NCBI GenBank assembly: GCA_027057345.1
Contig: JALUIX010000041.1
Span: 1-35,943, forward strand
Origin: S144-45 sp015494035
GTDB lineage: Bacteria > Pseudomonadota > Gammaproteobacteria > Xanthomonadales > Marinicellaceae
Direction: 5' to 3'
Length of the DNA stretch: 35,943 nucleotides
Shown here: positions 25,462-33,769 of the stretch, piece after piece
How the letters are laid out: each line of letters opens with the position of its first letter
How positions within the stretch are numbered: position 1 is the first letter of the stretch
Notes under the pieces: generated by a model
What the model saw: the letters and a program-made list of their open reading frames with translations, nothing else
Databases searched by the model: none
What the model was told of the DNA's origin: nothing
Made by a program: the position numbers and the translations under genes

Positions 25462-27930
25462 ATGACCCCTTGTTTATCCCTATCTGCACGTGACTTCCGC
25501 TTCCCGTTTTACCACCTTGTCACCCGATACGTTGCCCCCTTTGTGTTCATGATGCTGTTTTTGGCAGGGGTCGCTCATGCCGTACCGGTTGCGCCGGCTA
25601 CGGCCTTGCCCAAAAGCGCGCCGCCCTGGGTGGTGCGGGTGTATTTTGACGACGTGTCCGCGGTGCGCGAACTGGCGCAAATCTCCGAGCCATGGACAGT
25701 GAACCGGTCGCAGCATTTTGCCGTGATGGAAATCCACAGCCTGGCGGACTATCAACGCATCCTCGACCTGGGTCTGAAGGTGGCTGTTGATGTGAAGCAA
25801 ACCCAAAAAGCCTTTCATTCACCCAAAGTGTACCGGGCCGGCGGCAAAAGCGTTCCCGGGCTGAGTTGCTACCGAACGGTGGAAGAAACCTTTGCCACGC
25901 TGGACAACCTGGTTGCCACTTACCCGAACCTGGCCCAGTCGGTGGATATTGGCGATACCTGGGAAAAAATTAACCTGGGCAATGGCAATGGCTATGACCT
26001 GCGCGTTATCAAGATCAGCAATCAGAACATCGCCGGCGTTAAACCGGTGCTTTACGCCATGGGTTCCATTCACGCGCGGGAAATGGCGCCGGCGGAACTG
26101 GTGACCCGTTTTGCCGAATACCTGCTGAGCCATTATGCCACTGACGGCGACATTCGCTGGCTGGTAGATCACCATGAAATTCACCTGTTGCTGCAGGGCA
26201 ATCCCGATGGCCGCAAGCAGGCTGAACCCGGCGTGTGGTGGCGCAAGAACACCAACCAGAATTATTGCGGGGCCACCAGCAGCAGCCGGGGGGCGGACAT
26301 GAATCGCAATTTCAGCTTTCAGTGGGGCGGGCAGGGCGCTTCCACCGACCAGTGTAGCGATACCTTCCGTGGCGCCTTTGCGGCCTCCGAGCCGGAAACC
26401 GATGCCATCGAAACCTATGTGCGCAGCATTTTGCCAGATCAACGCGGCCCCGGTTTGAACGACCCGGCGCCGCCGGACACCACCGGCGTGTACCTGGATA
26501 TCCACAGTTATTCGGAACTGGTGCTGTGGCCTTACGGCTTTGATGACACCAGTAATGCCCCCAACGAGCCGGAAATAGAAGCCTTGGGGCGCAAACTGGC
26601 CTGGTTCAATCAATACACACCCGAGCAGTCCAATGCCCTGTATCCTGCCGCCGGTGCCTCGGACGATTTTGCCTACGGGGAACTGGGCGTGGCCGCCTAC
26701 ACCTTTGAGTTGGGCACGGCCTTCTTTCAGGACTGCAGCACATTTGAAAACACCATTGTGCCGGACAACCTGCCGGCCCTGATTTATGCGGCCAAGTCCG
26801 CTCGCATGCCCTACCAAACCGGTTCCGGGCCCGATGTGGAAAACCTGACCCTGTCCAGCAGCATGGTTGCACCTGGGCAAAGCGTCACGATCACCGGCAC
26901 GGCCACTGACACCCATTTCAGCAATGCCAACAATGGCACTCAGACCGCGCAAAACATTCAGTCCGTCAAGCTGTATATGGGCGAACTGCCCTGGGTTGCG
27001 GGAAGTACCTCACAGCCTTTGGCGGCCGTGGATGGCAGCTTTGACAGCACGAGCGAAGCCTTTACCGGTAGCATCGACACCACCGGCATGACCACGGGCG
27101 AATACCAGCTGCTGGTGACAGTCACCGATGCCAGTGGCAAAACCGGCGTGCCCTACGGCGCCTTGCTCACTGTGCTGGACCCGGCCGATGCCGCCACGCT
27201 GCAGGGGCAGGTCTCCGACGCGGTCACCGGGGCCGGCATCAATCAGGCCGCCGTCACCTATGGCACCGTTCAGGCCAGCACAGCCAGTGACGGCAGCTAC
27301 CAATTGCAAACCCTGGCCGGCACTCGCGATCTGCAGGTGACAGCCACAGGCTATGTCGATGCGCTTGTCCCGGGGGTGACCACCCTGACCGGACAGACGG
27401 TCACCCGCAATGTGGCGCTGGAACCCTACTGTGACGTGTTCAGCGATAACATGGAAAACGGCACAGCTAACTGGCAAGCCGATGCGCCCTGGGCGCTGGT
27501 GGCCCAGACCGGCGGTAGCCCGACCCACGCCTGGACAGACAGCCCCGGCGGCAATTACGCCAATAATCTGGACATCAGCCTGAGTAGCATCGGGCTTGAC
27601 CTGTCCCAGGTCAATGCACCCACGCTGCATTTCATGCATCAGTGCGATACCGAATCAGGCTACGATTATGGCTATGTGGAAGCATCCAGCGATGGCGGTA
27701 ACAGCTGGCAAACCCTTTATCAGTGTGATGGCCAAGCCAGCTGGCAGTCGCAGACAGCAGACCTATCGGTCTATGCCGGTCAAGCCAACGTCAAAATTCG
27801 CTTCCGCCTCAAAACCGATGGCAGCGTGACGCGTGACGGCTGGAGTGTGGATGATGTCCGTATCAGCGGTTGGGGTCCGGCCTGCCACACCACCGGCACC
27901 GACCTGATTTTCAAACACGGCTTTGAATAA
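25462..27930 (+). CDS. Secreted M14 zinc carboxypeptidase with Ig-like, CarboxypepD_reg-like and MAM-like C-terminal domains
   Basis: An 822-residue exported metallopeptidase. The signal sequence has a long n-region and a core ending GVAHA (about residue 38). ATG 25462 has GAGGAAAC upstream. After a propeptide-like part comes the M14 domain with zinc ligands HARE (His204, Glu207) and His348 (IHSYSEL), and the catalytic Glu416 (YTFELG). MNRNF is the substrate-binding Asn-Arg motif. Next are an Ig-like domain (about 460-570), a carboxypeptidase regulatory-like domain (about 577-650) and a MAM/jelly-roll domain (about 655-805). The protein ends in GTDLIFKHGFE, matching the tail of the endonuclease at 33770. 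The stop codon abuts a repeat insertion. Confidence 0.92.
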   Translation: MTPCLSLSARDFRFPFYHLVTRYVAPFVFMMLFLAGVAHAVPVAPATALPKSAPPWVVRVYFDDVSAVRELAQISEPWTVNRSQHFAVMEIHSLADYQRILDLGLKVAVDVKQTQKAFHSPKVYRAGGKSVPGLSCYRTVEETFATLDNLVATYPNLAQSVDIGDTWEKINLGNGNGYDLRVIKISNQNIAGVKPVLYAMGSIHAREMAPAELVTRFAEYLLSHYATDGDIRWLVDHHEIHLLLQGNPDGRKQAEPGVWWRKNTNQNYCGATSSSRGADMNRNFSFQWGGQGASTDQCSDTFRGAFAASEPETDAIETYVRSILPDQRGPGLNDPAPPDTTGVYLDIHSYSELVLWPYGFDDTSNAPNEPEIEALGRKLAWFNQYTPEQSNALYPAAGASDDFAYGELGVAAYTFELGTAFFQDCSTFENTIVPDNLPALIYAAKSARMPYQTGSGPDVENLTLSSSMVAPGQSVTITGTATDTHFSNANNGTQTAQNIQSVKLYMGELPWVAGSTSQPLAAVDGSFDSTSEAFTGSIDTTGMTTGEYQLLVTVTDASGKTGVPYGALLTVLDPADAATLQGQVSDAVTGAGINQAAVTYGTVQASTASDGSYQLQTLAGTRDLQVTATGYVDALVPGVTTLTGQTVTRNVALEPYCDVFSDNMENGTANWQADAPWALVAQTGGSPTHAWTDSPGGNYANNLDISLSSIGLDLSQVNAPTLHFMHQCDTESGYDYGYVEASSDGGNSWQTLYQCDGQASWQSQTADLSVYAGQANVKIRFRLKTDGSVTRDGWSVDDVRISGWGPACHTTGTDLIFKHGFE

Positions 27931-28015
27931 GGGAACCTCTGATCAAATCGTGACACGGCATCTTGCGGCGTAAAATCGTCCATTTCTGCGTTGCAAACCT
28001 TCACAATAGCTTCCC
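27930..28015 (+). repeat. Type A palindromic element, copy 5, half deleted
   Basis: Begins at the M14 stop codon (TA of TAA is the likely target dinucleotide). It carries the left half of type A up to TTCACAATAGC, then jumps to the terminal CTTCCC. The right arm of the hairpin (about 80 bp) is missing, with AGC shared at the junction. Confidence 0.85.
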
Positions 28016-28058
28016 TGGGGAAAAGACAGGCAAGGCTCCTTGACGGCTTATGCCACAG

Positions 28059-28093
28059 ACACCAAAACGCCGGCAATGCCGGCGTTTTGGTGT
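28059..28093. terminator. Bidirectional terminator between the M14 gene and sodB
   Basis: Perfect 16-bp arms (ACACCAAAACGCCGGC and complement) with a 3-base loop, between two convergent genes. The T-run on either strand is short (TTTT inside the arm). Confidence 0.75.
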
Positions 28094-28124
28094 CATGCAG
28101 ACCAGCCTCTGGCTGGCAGTGAGT

Positions 28125-28724
28125 TTATTCCTTGCCCGTGGCTTTTGCGTATTGCTGGATAACGAAGGTCCAGTTCACCACGTGCCAGAAGGCGTCCAGG
28201 TACTGGGCGCGGTTGTTACGAGCGTCAATGTAGTAGGCGTGTTCCCACACATCGCAGGTCAGCAACGGGGTAATGCCAGCCTGGGTCAGTGGCGTATCGG
28301 CATTGCTGGTCTGGATCAGTTCCAGGCAACCGGAATCGTCTACCACCAGCCAGCCCCAACCGGAACCAAACAAGCCAATGCTGTTGGCGGAAAAGGCTTT
28401 CTTGAAGTTTTCAAAGGTGCCCCATTTGGCGTCAATGGCTTCCAGCAAGGCACCGCCAGGCACGCCACCACCGGCTGGTGACAAGCAGTTGAAATAAAAG
28501 GTGTGGTTCCAGGTTTGGGCGGCGTTATTGAACACCGCGCCGCCGGAAACCTTGATGATGTCTTCCAGGCCCATCTGTTCCAGTGGGGTGTCCTTGATCA
28601 GATTATTGAGGTTATTAACATACGCCGCGTGGTGTTTGTCGTGATGGTAATGCAGGGTTTCCTCGGAAATGTGTGGTTCCAGCGCGTTGTAGTCGTAAGG
28701 AAGGGGTGGTAATTCAAAGGCCAT
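28125..28724 (-). CDS. sodB: Superoxide dismutase, iron type
   Basis: Converts superoxide to hydrogen peroxide and O2 in the cytosol. The 199-residue product is normal length with no signal peptide. Metal ligands are His27 (HYHHDKHH), His74 (WNHTFYF), Asp158 and His162 (DVWEHAYY). Gln70 in AAQTWNH is the residue that marks Fe-type rather than Mn-type enzymes. ATG 28724 is preceded by GGAGAAC, and TAGAAT (minus, 28761-28766) is a likely -10 box. Divergent from the glutamate synthase-like gene. Confidence 0.97.
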   Translation of the reverse strand: MAFELPPLPYDYNALEPHISEETLHYHHDKHHAAYVNNLNNLIKDTPLEQMGLEDIIKVSGGAVFNNAAQTWNHTFYFNCLSPAGGGVPGGALLEAIDAKWGTFENFKKAFSANSIGLFGSGWGWLVVDDSGCLELIQTSNADTPLTQAGITPLLTCDVWEHAYYIDARNNRAQYLDAFWHVVNWTFVIQQYAKATGKE

Positions 28725-28908
28725 GGTTGTTCTCCGTTTGATAAGATGACTGTGCGCTTTATTCTAGCCGCTTGCGGGCAGCAAGGGAACCTTTGCAAGC
28801 CCGTCGCGCTTGAACCGGTCACAGGGTTGGCCGCAGTGGCTGCAATGCCCTTGCCTGCTGTTGGCGTGTAAAGCGGCTGCCTGTGGAACCAACGAAAAGG
28901 GGAATTCA

Positions 28909-30414
28909 ATGAATAATGGCTTTGCGATGACTGTGGTGCAGTGGCTGGCTTACCTGTTTGTTTTTTTGCTGGGGCTGGCCGTGCTGGCGGTTCTCGTGCT
29001 GTATGTGATTGACATAACCCAGAAGACACACGCAGTTCGGCGCAACTACCCGGTCATCGGGCGTTTCCGCTACCTGTTTGAACATCTGGGGGCCTTTTTT
29101 CGGCAGTACTTTTTTGCCATGGATCGCGAGGAACTGCCCTTCAACCGCGAACAACGTAGCTGGGTTTACCGCGCGGCCAAGGACAAAAGCGACACGGTGG
29201 CTTTTGGCAGCACCAAGGACCCGAACCGGCGCGGGGCAGTGACCTTTCTGAACGCGGCTTTTCCGCTGATGCGCAAGGACATCGCCGAGCCCGAACCGCT
29301 CTTGATTGGCCCTTATGCCCGCCAACCCTATGCCGCGCCCAGTTTTTTCAACATTTCCGGCATGAGTTTTGGTGCCCTGTCTAGGCCGGCGGTGCGGGCA
29401 CTGTCGCGCGGTGCGGCGCAGGCGGGCATCTGGTTGAACACCGGCGAAGGCGGTATTTCTCCGTATCACCTGGAAGGCGGTTGTGATCTGGTGTTTCAGA
29501 TTGGCACGGCCAAGTATGGCGTGCGCACGCCCGATGGCAAGCTGGATGAAAAACGCCTGGCTGAAATTGGCCGGATGCCAACGGTGAAGATGATTGAAGT
29601 GAAACTGGCACAAGGGGCCAAGCCCGGTAAAGGCGGCATTTTGCCGGCGGTCAAGGTCACCGAGGAAATCGCGCAAATTCGCGGCATACCGCCGCATCGG
29701 GACTCCATCAGCCCCAATCGCCATCCGGAAATCGGCAATCCGGCGGAGTTGCTGGATTTTATTCACACCGTGCGCGAAATCAGCGGCGTGCCGGTGGGTT
29801 TCAAAATGGTTATGGGCGATGAGCAATGGTTACGCGACCTGTTTACCGAGGTCACCCGCCGGGGTCTGGCATCGGCGCCGGATTTTATTACCCTGGATGG
29901 CGGCGAAGGCGGCTCGGGTGCGGCCCCTATGCCGTTGATGGATGACGTGGGCGTCTCCATTCGCGAAGGCCTGCCGGTGCTGGTGAACATTCGCGATGAA
30001 TACGGACTGGCCGATCGCGTGCGCGTGATTGCCTCCGGCAAACTGATCACGCCCGGGGATGTGGCCTGGGCTTTGTGCGCGGGGGCGGATTTTATCAATA
30101 ACGCGCGTGGCTTCATGTTTTCGCTGGGCTGTATTCAGGCCATGAAATGCAACAAAAACACCTGCCCCACCGGCGTCACCACCCACGACCCGGATTTGCA
30201 GCGGGGGCTGGTGGTGGAAGACAAAGCCACGCGCGTGGCCAATTTTGCCCGGCACATGATTCATGGTGTTGGCACCATCGCGCACTCCTGCGGGGTGCGC
30301 GAACCCCGGCAGCTCACCCGCGATCACGTGCGGGTGGTGTACTCCAACGAATTGTCGAAGCCATTGAGCCAGGTTTTTCCCCCGGTGCGCCCCCATGCCA
30401 CACAAAGCCCATAA
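28909..30414 (+). CDS. FMN-binding glutamate synthase family protein, membrane-anchored
   Basis: A 501-residue protein from ATG 28909, after AAAAGGGG; the upstream ATG at 28810 has no such site. An N-terminal transmembrane helix (about residues 9-33) precedes a domain like the FMN-binding synthase part of GltB: SFFNISGMSFGALS, GEGGISPYH, ITLDGGEGGSGAAP. A complete [3Fe-4S] motif C-x5-C-x4-C follows (Cys408, Cys414, Cys419, in CNKNTCPTGV). It lacks the glutaminase domain, so it is a stand-alone family member. True substrate and electron partner are unknown; calling it glutamate synthase would be over-reading. Eight bases separate it from the DUF523 gene. Confidence 0.88.
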   Translation: MNNGFAMTVVQWLAYLFVFLLGLAVLAVLVLYVIDITQKTHAVRRNYPVIGRFRYLFEHLGAFFRQYFFAMDREELPFNREQRSWVYRAAKDKSDTVAFGSTKDPNRRGAVTFLNAAFPLMRKDIAEPEPLLIGPYARQPYAAPSFFNISGMSFGALSRPAVRALSRGAAQAGIWLNTGEGGISPYHLEGGCDLVFQIGTAKYGVRTPDGKLDEKRLAEIGRMPTVKMIEVKLAQGAKPGKGGILPAVKVTEEIAQIRGIPPHRDSISPNRHPEIGNPAELLDFIHTVREISGVPVGFKMVMGDEQWLRDLFTEVTRRGLASAPDFITLDGGEGGSGAAPMPLMDDVGVSIREGLPVLVNIRDEYGLADRVRVIASGKLITPGDVAWALCAGADFINNARGFMFSLGCIQAMKCNKNTCPTGVTTHDPDLQRGLVVEDKATRVANFARHMIHGVGTIAHSCGVREPRQLTRDHVRVVYSNELSKPLSQVFPPVRPHATQSP

Positions 30415-30422
30415 AACGTCAA

Positions 30423-31007
30423 ATGAAAACGCCAGATAAGCCAGAGTCGGCGGCTGCCTCAAAGCCACGCATTGCCGTCAGTGCCTGCCTGCTGGGTCAG
30501 CCGGTTCGTTATGATGGCAAGGACAAGAACTGCACTGACCTGCAATCGCTGGCGGAACACTGCGAACTGGTTCCCGTGTGCCCGGAAGTGGGCATGGGCC
30601 TGCCGGTGCCGCGGCCACCCATTGAAGTCTGGCATTCACCCCGTGGCCTGGGCTTGCGGCAGGTGGACCAGCCCGAAATCGAATTGAGCCAGACCATGCG
30701 GCAGTGGTTCGAGCGACACAAAAGCCGCTGGCAGGCCCTTGATGGCTGCGTGCTGAAAAGCCGGTCACCCAGTTGCGGCGTGGGTAGCACACCGGTATTT
30801 ACCGCCAGTGGCCAGGAGGCTGAAACGGCCGATGGCCTGTTTGTGGCCTTGCTGCGTGAATGCTTTCCACAGTTGGTGCTGCTTGATGAAAACGCCGTCC
30901 AGATTGACAGCAAACGCCAAGCGTTTCTGCACCAGGTGAAGGCCCGGCATCAGGCCCGCATGCAAGCGGATGCCGAGGGTCCTGTCGCCAGAAGTAAAAA
31001 GGCGTGA
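30423..31007 (+). CDS. DUF523 family protein
   Basis: A 194-residue cytosolic protein. ATG 30423 follows the previous stop by 8 bp, suggesting an operon; longer in-frame starts overlap the upstream gene. Family signatures are SACLLGQPVRYDGKDK, VPVCPEVGMGLPVPRPPIE and DGCVLKSRSPSCGVG; the cysteines in these motifs could bind metal or a cluster. Family function is not established; the ~145-residue domain is followed by a basic tail. Identification rests on these motifs. Confidence 0.85.
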   Translation: MKTPDKPESAAASKPRIAVSACLLGQPVRYDGKDKNCTDLQSLAEHCELVPVCPEVGMGLPVPRPPIEVWHSPRGLGLRQVDQPEIELSQTMRQWFERHKSRWQALDGCVLKSRSPSCGVGSTPVFTASGQEAETADGLFVALLRECFPQLVLLDENAVQIDSKRQAFLHQVKARHQARMQADAEGPVARSKKA

Positions 31008-31189
31008 GCACGGTGGCTTTTGTGGCGGGTTTGCCGGCAGCCGCTTGTGCAGTGATCTGGCATCAATCCGTCTATACGGGAACGGTTCATCATTTCGTGC
31101 AAATGCTTGCTGTATCAAGAAAATATCCCTACTATCAAGATTCGCTGGCTTCAATGAAGCACCTCAAAACGACGCGCTGAAAATATGCC

Positions 31190-32083
31190 ATGAAAATTTG
31201 CCCCACCCTGGAAAACTGCATTGGCAACACGCCGTTGATTCGACTGCAACGGCTGTGCCCTGATGAGCGCAACAACGTGATTCTGGCCAAGCTGGAAGGT
31301 AACAACCCGGCCGGCTCGGTCAAGGATCGGCCGGCCTTGTCCATGGTCAGCCATGGCGAACAACGGGGCCTCATCAAACCCGGTGACACCCTGATTGAAG
31401 CCACCAGCGGCAACACCGGCATTGCCCTGGCTATGATCGGCGCGCTGAAAGGCTATCGGGTTATTCTGATCATGCCGGAAAACGCTTCGGTGGAACGCCG
31501 CAATGCCATGAAAGCCTATGGTGCGGAAATTATCCTGGTGGACGAGGCCGGCGGCATGGAAGCGGCGCGGGATCTGGCGCAGAAAATGCAGGATGCCGGC
31601 GAAGGCGTGCAGCTGAACCAGTTTGCCAACCAGGACAACCCGCTGGCCCATTATGAATCCACCGGCCAGGAAATCTGGCGCGACACCGAAGGCCGGGTGA
31701 CTCACTTTGTCAGCGCCATGGGCACCACCGGCACCATCATGGGCACTTCCTGCTTTCTCAAGCGGCAAAACCCGGCCATTGAGATTATTGGCGTGCAGCC
31801 CGATGGGGATTCGCGCATCCCTGGCATTCGCCGCTGGCCACCTGAATACCTGCCGAAGATTTTTGACCCGGCCCGGGTTGACCGCACCATTGATGTGAAC
31901 GAAAACGATGCGGTGGCCACCACACGTGCGCTGGCCAGGCAGGAGGGCATCATGGCCGGGCCATCATCAGGCGGTGCCCTGTGGGCTGCTCTGCAGGTGG
32001 AAAAAACCGTGGAAAACGCAGTGATTGTCAGCATAGTCTGTGACCGCGGTGACCGTTACCTCAGCACCGAGTTGTTCGCCTGA
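31190..32083 (+). CDS. cysM: Cysteine synthase B (O-acetylserine sulfhydrylase)
   Basis: Makes cysteine from O-acetylserine (or other activated serine) and sulfide or thiosulfate, with PLP. 297 residues. The PLP lysine is Lys45 in NPAGSVKDRPAL; the phosphate-binding loop TSGNTG follows. The IRRWPPEYLP segment near residue 206 is typical of CysM rather than CysK. CysM accepts thiosulfate in enterobacteria, which may link it functionally to the YeeE-type transporter pair at 3.5-4.7 kb, though they are not neighbours. Followed after 1 bp by the next gene. Confidence 0.93.
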   Translation: MKICPTLENCIGNTPLIRLQRLCPDERNNVILAKLEGNNPAGSVKDRPALSMVSHGEQRGLIKPGDTLIEATSGNTGIALAMIGALKGYRVILIMPENASVERRNAMKAYGAEIILVDEAGGMEAARDLAQKMQDAGEGVQLNQFANQDNPLAHYESTGQEIWRDTEGRVTHFVSAMGTTGTIMGTSCFLKRQNPAIEIIGVQPDGDSRIPGIRRWPPEYLPKIFDPARVDRTIDVNENDAVATTRALARQEGIMAGPSSGGALWAALQVEKTVENAVIVSIVCDRGDRYLSTELFA

Positions 32084-32084
32084 T

Positions 32085-33014
32085 ATGTCAGTCCTTCAAC
32101 GCCGGGGTTTATGGCGTTCGGCCACCACCTTTGGCCGCAAGCTCGTCACGCCCAAGCCCCTGTGGCACATGCTGGAAGTGTGGCCGGAACTGCAAATGCA
32201 GCGGCATGAGGCTGGCGATGGAGTGACCTGGACGGGTCAATATCGGGGACTTACCCTTGGCTGCTCGGCCAATCTGGCTGAGGTGAATTCGGCCTGGGCA
32301 GGTCCTGAACCGTGTTACCTGGTGGGTAGCGGCCCTTCCATGCGCGAACAGGCCCTGCACAAGCTGGCCGATGGGCGTGTGGTGTTACTCAACGGGGCCT
32401 TGTCATTGATTGACAGCCATGATATCCGGCCTGAGGCGGTGGTGATCGTGGATTACCGCTTCGTGCGCGATCGCGGCCAGTGGCTGGAAAACATTCCCGC
32501 TGGCACACCCTGTTTTTTTACCCCGGCAGTGATTCGCGCTGTGTGCGATTGGCAGCCGGATTTTTTTGCTGACAAACCGTGGTATGTGCTGGAAAATGCC
32601 TTGCGGCCCTATGCCCGCCCGCGACGGGGCTGGAATCAGCTGGGCAGTGGTTTTGTGCTGGATGATCCGGCCGCGCCGCAGGCGGCTTTCAGTCTGGATT
32701 TGCCACGTGGCTTTGTGGACGCGCGCACGGTCATGTACGCAGCTTGCCAGCTGGCCGTCTACGCTGGCGCCAGGGACATCAACATGGTGGGTTTTGATAT
32801 TGGCAACGCACAGCAGCCGCGTTTTAATGAAACCGGACAGACGCGCCTGAAAAGTCGGCTTGACCAGGCCTATCCGCGCCGCATTTTGCCGGCCATGCGC
32901 CTGTTTGCCCGCATCTGTCGAGAACGTGGCATTGCCTGCTGGAACCATTCCCCGGTGAGTTTGTTGCCGGAAACCGTTATTCCCCGCAGCGATCGCCTGA
33001 ACCGGTCGGCGTAG
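32085..33014 (+). CDS. MptE-like / GT42-like Rossmann protein, possibly LPS or surface glycan synthesis
   Basis: A 309-residue cytosolic protein. ATG 32085 is one base after the cysM stop. Recognisable features are LVGSGPSM (near residue 78), which resembles the nucleotide-binding loop of MptE-like proteins (DUF115) and of GT42 sialyltransferases, and FVDARTVMYAACQLAVYAGARDINMVGFDI, which matches the pattern in those families and in KdoIII transferase WaaZ-type proteins. A glycosyltransferase using a CMP-sugar is therefore possible; the acceptor is unknown. The pairing with cysM is not explained by this. Assignment is by remembered motif only. Confidence 0.5.
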   Translation: MSVLQRRGLWRSATTFGRKLVTPKPLWHMLEVWPELQMQRHEAGDGVTWTGQYRGLTLGCSANLAEVNSAWAGPEPCYLVGSGPSMREQALHKLADGRVVLLNGALSLIDSHDIRPEAVVIVDYRFVRDRGQWLENIPAGTPCFFTPAVIRAVCDWQPDFFADKPWYVLENALRPYARPRRGWNQLGSGFVLDDPAAPQAAFSLDLPRGFVDARTVMYAACQLAVYAGARDINMVGFDIGNAQQPRFNETGQTRLKSRLDQAYPRRILPAMRLFARICRERGIACWNHSPVSLLPETVIPRSDRLNRSA

Positions 33015-33057
33015 AATGGCCAGCCTAAGGTGACGCACCGTGCTTGGTTTAAATCAA

Positions 33058-33222
33058 GGGAAGCTCTGATTGAATCTGGCGCGAGCAGATTGCGTGTGAA
33101 AAATTGTTCAGTTCAAGGCGCAAACCACACGTAATAGCCGGGCTATTGCGAAGGTTTGCAACACAGAAAATGGACAATTTTACGCCACAAGATGCCGTGT
33201 CACGATTCGATCAGAGCTTCCC
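33058..33222 (-). repeat. Type A palindromic element, copy 6 (inverted orientation)
   Basis: A full-length copy of 165 bp between the MptE-like gene and the cupin gene. Its flanking dinucleotides are AA on both sides rather than TA. It ends about 40 bp before the cupin start, so it lies in that gene's leader or promoter. Confidence 0.88.
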
Positions 33223-33263
33223 AAGGGAAACTCACCCAAAAGAGCTAACCGAGGAGAAACGCC

Positions 33264-33746
33264 ATGACCAAATGCCTGCTGACCGCCGAAGAAATTGCCG
33301 CCATGCCGGGTCTGGACAAGACCCATTTTCTTAACCCCAATGCGCGCCGGATTAACAAGTCCCTGGGCGATTTATGTGGCATGACCGGCCTGGGCTTCCA
33401 CCTGATTGAAGTGCCGCCGGGGTGCGAGAGCACCGAATACCACCGGCATTATTTTGAAGATGAATGCGTGTATGTGTTGTCAGGCACGGCCACGGCCATC
33501 ATCGATGGCCAGTCGTTTTCGGTCAAAGCCGGTGATTTTCTGGGTTATGCGGCCGGTGGCCCGGCCCACACGCTGGTCAATACCGGGGCCGAGCCGTTGC
33601 GTTGCCTGGTGGCCGGGCAGCGACTGGCACATGACGTGGCCGACTACCCGAAGCAGCACAAACGCATTTATCGCAACCAGGGGCTGCCCTGGGATCTGGT
33701 GACCGAAGACGCCATTAGCCACCCGGATGCCGGACGTAAAGTCTAA
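33264..33746 (+). CDS. Cupin domain protein
   Basis: A 160-residue cytosolic single-domain cupin. ATG 33264 follows GAGGAGAAACGCC. The first cupin motif is in TEYHRHYFEDECVYVLSG (two His and Glu) and the second in GDFLGYAAGGPAHTLVNTG (His), so a metal site is complete. Members of this type are often annotated as cupins of unknown function or as sugar or small-molecule binding proteins. A type A element lies directly upstream. It converges with the endonuclease gene, 23 bp apart. Confidence 0.9.
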   Translation: MTKCLLTAEEIAAMPGLDKTHFLNPNARRINKSLGDLCGMTGLGFHLIEVPPGCESTEYHRHYFEDECVYVLSGTATAIIDGQSFSVKAGDFLGYAAGGPAHTLVNTGAEPLRCLVAGQRLAHDVADYPKQHKRIYRNQGLPWDLVTEDAISHPDAGRKV

Positions 33747-33769
33747 AACTGGCTGCTATTGCGGCCAGA

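Noticed and set aside
25819..26952. Long reading frame antisense to the M14 peptidase gene
   Set aside because: The sense frame has clear domains and active-site residues; the antisense frame reflects GC-rich codon bias.
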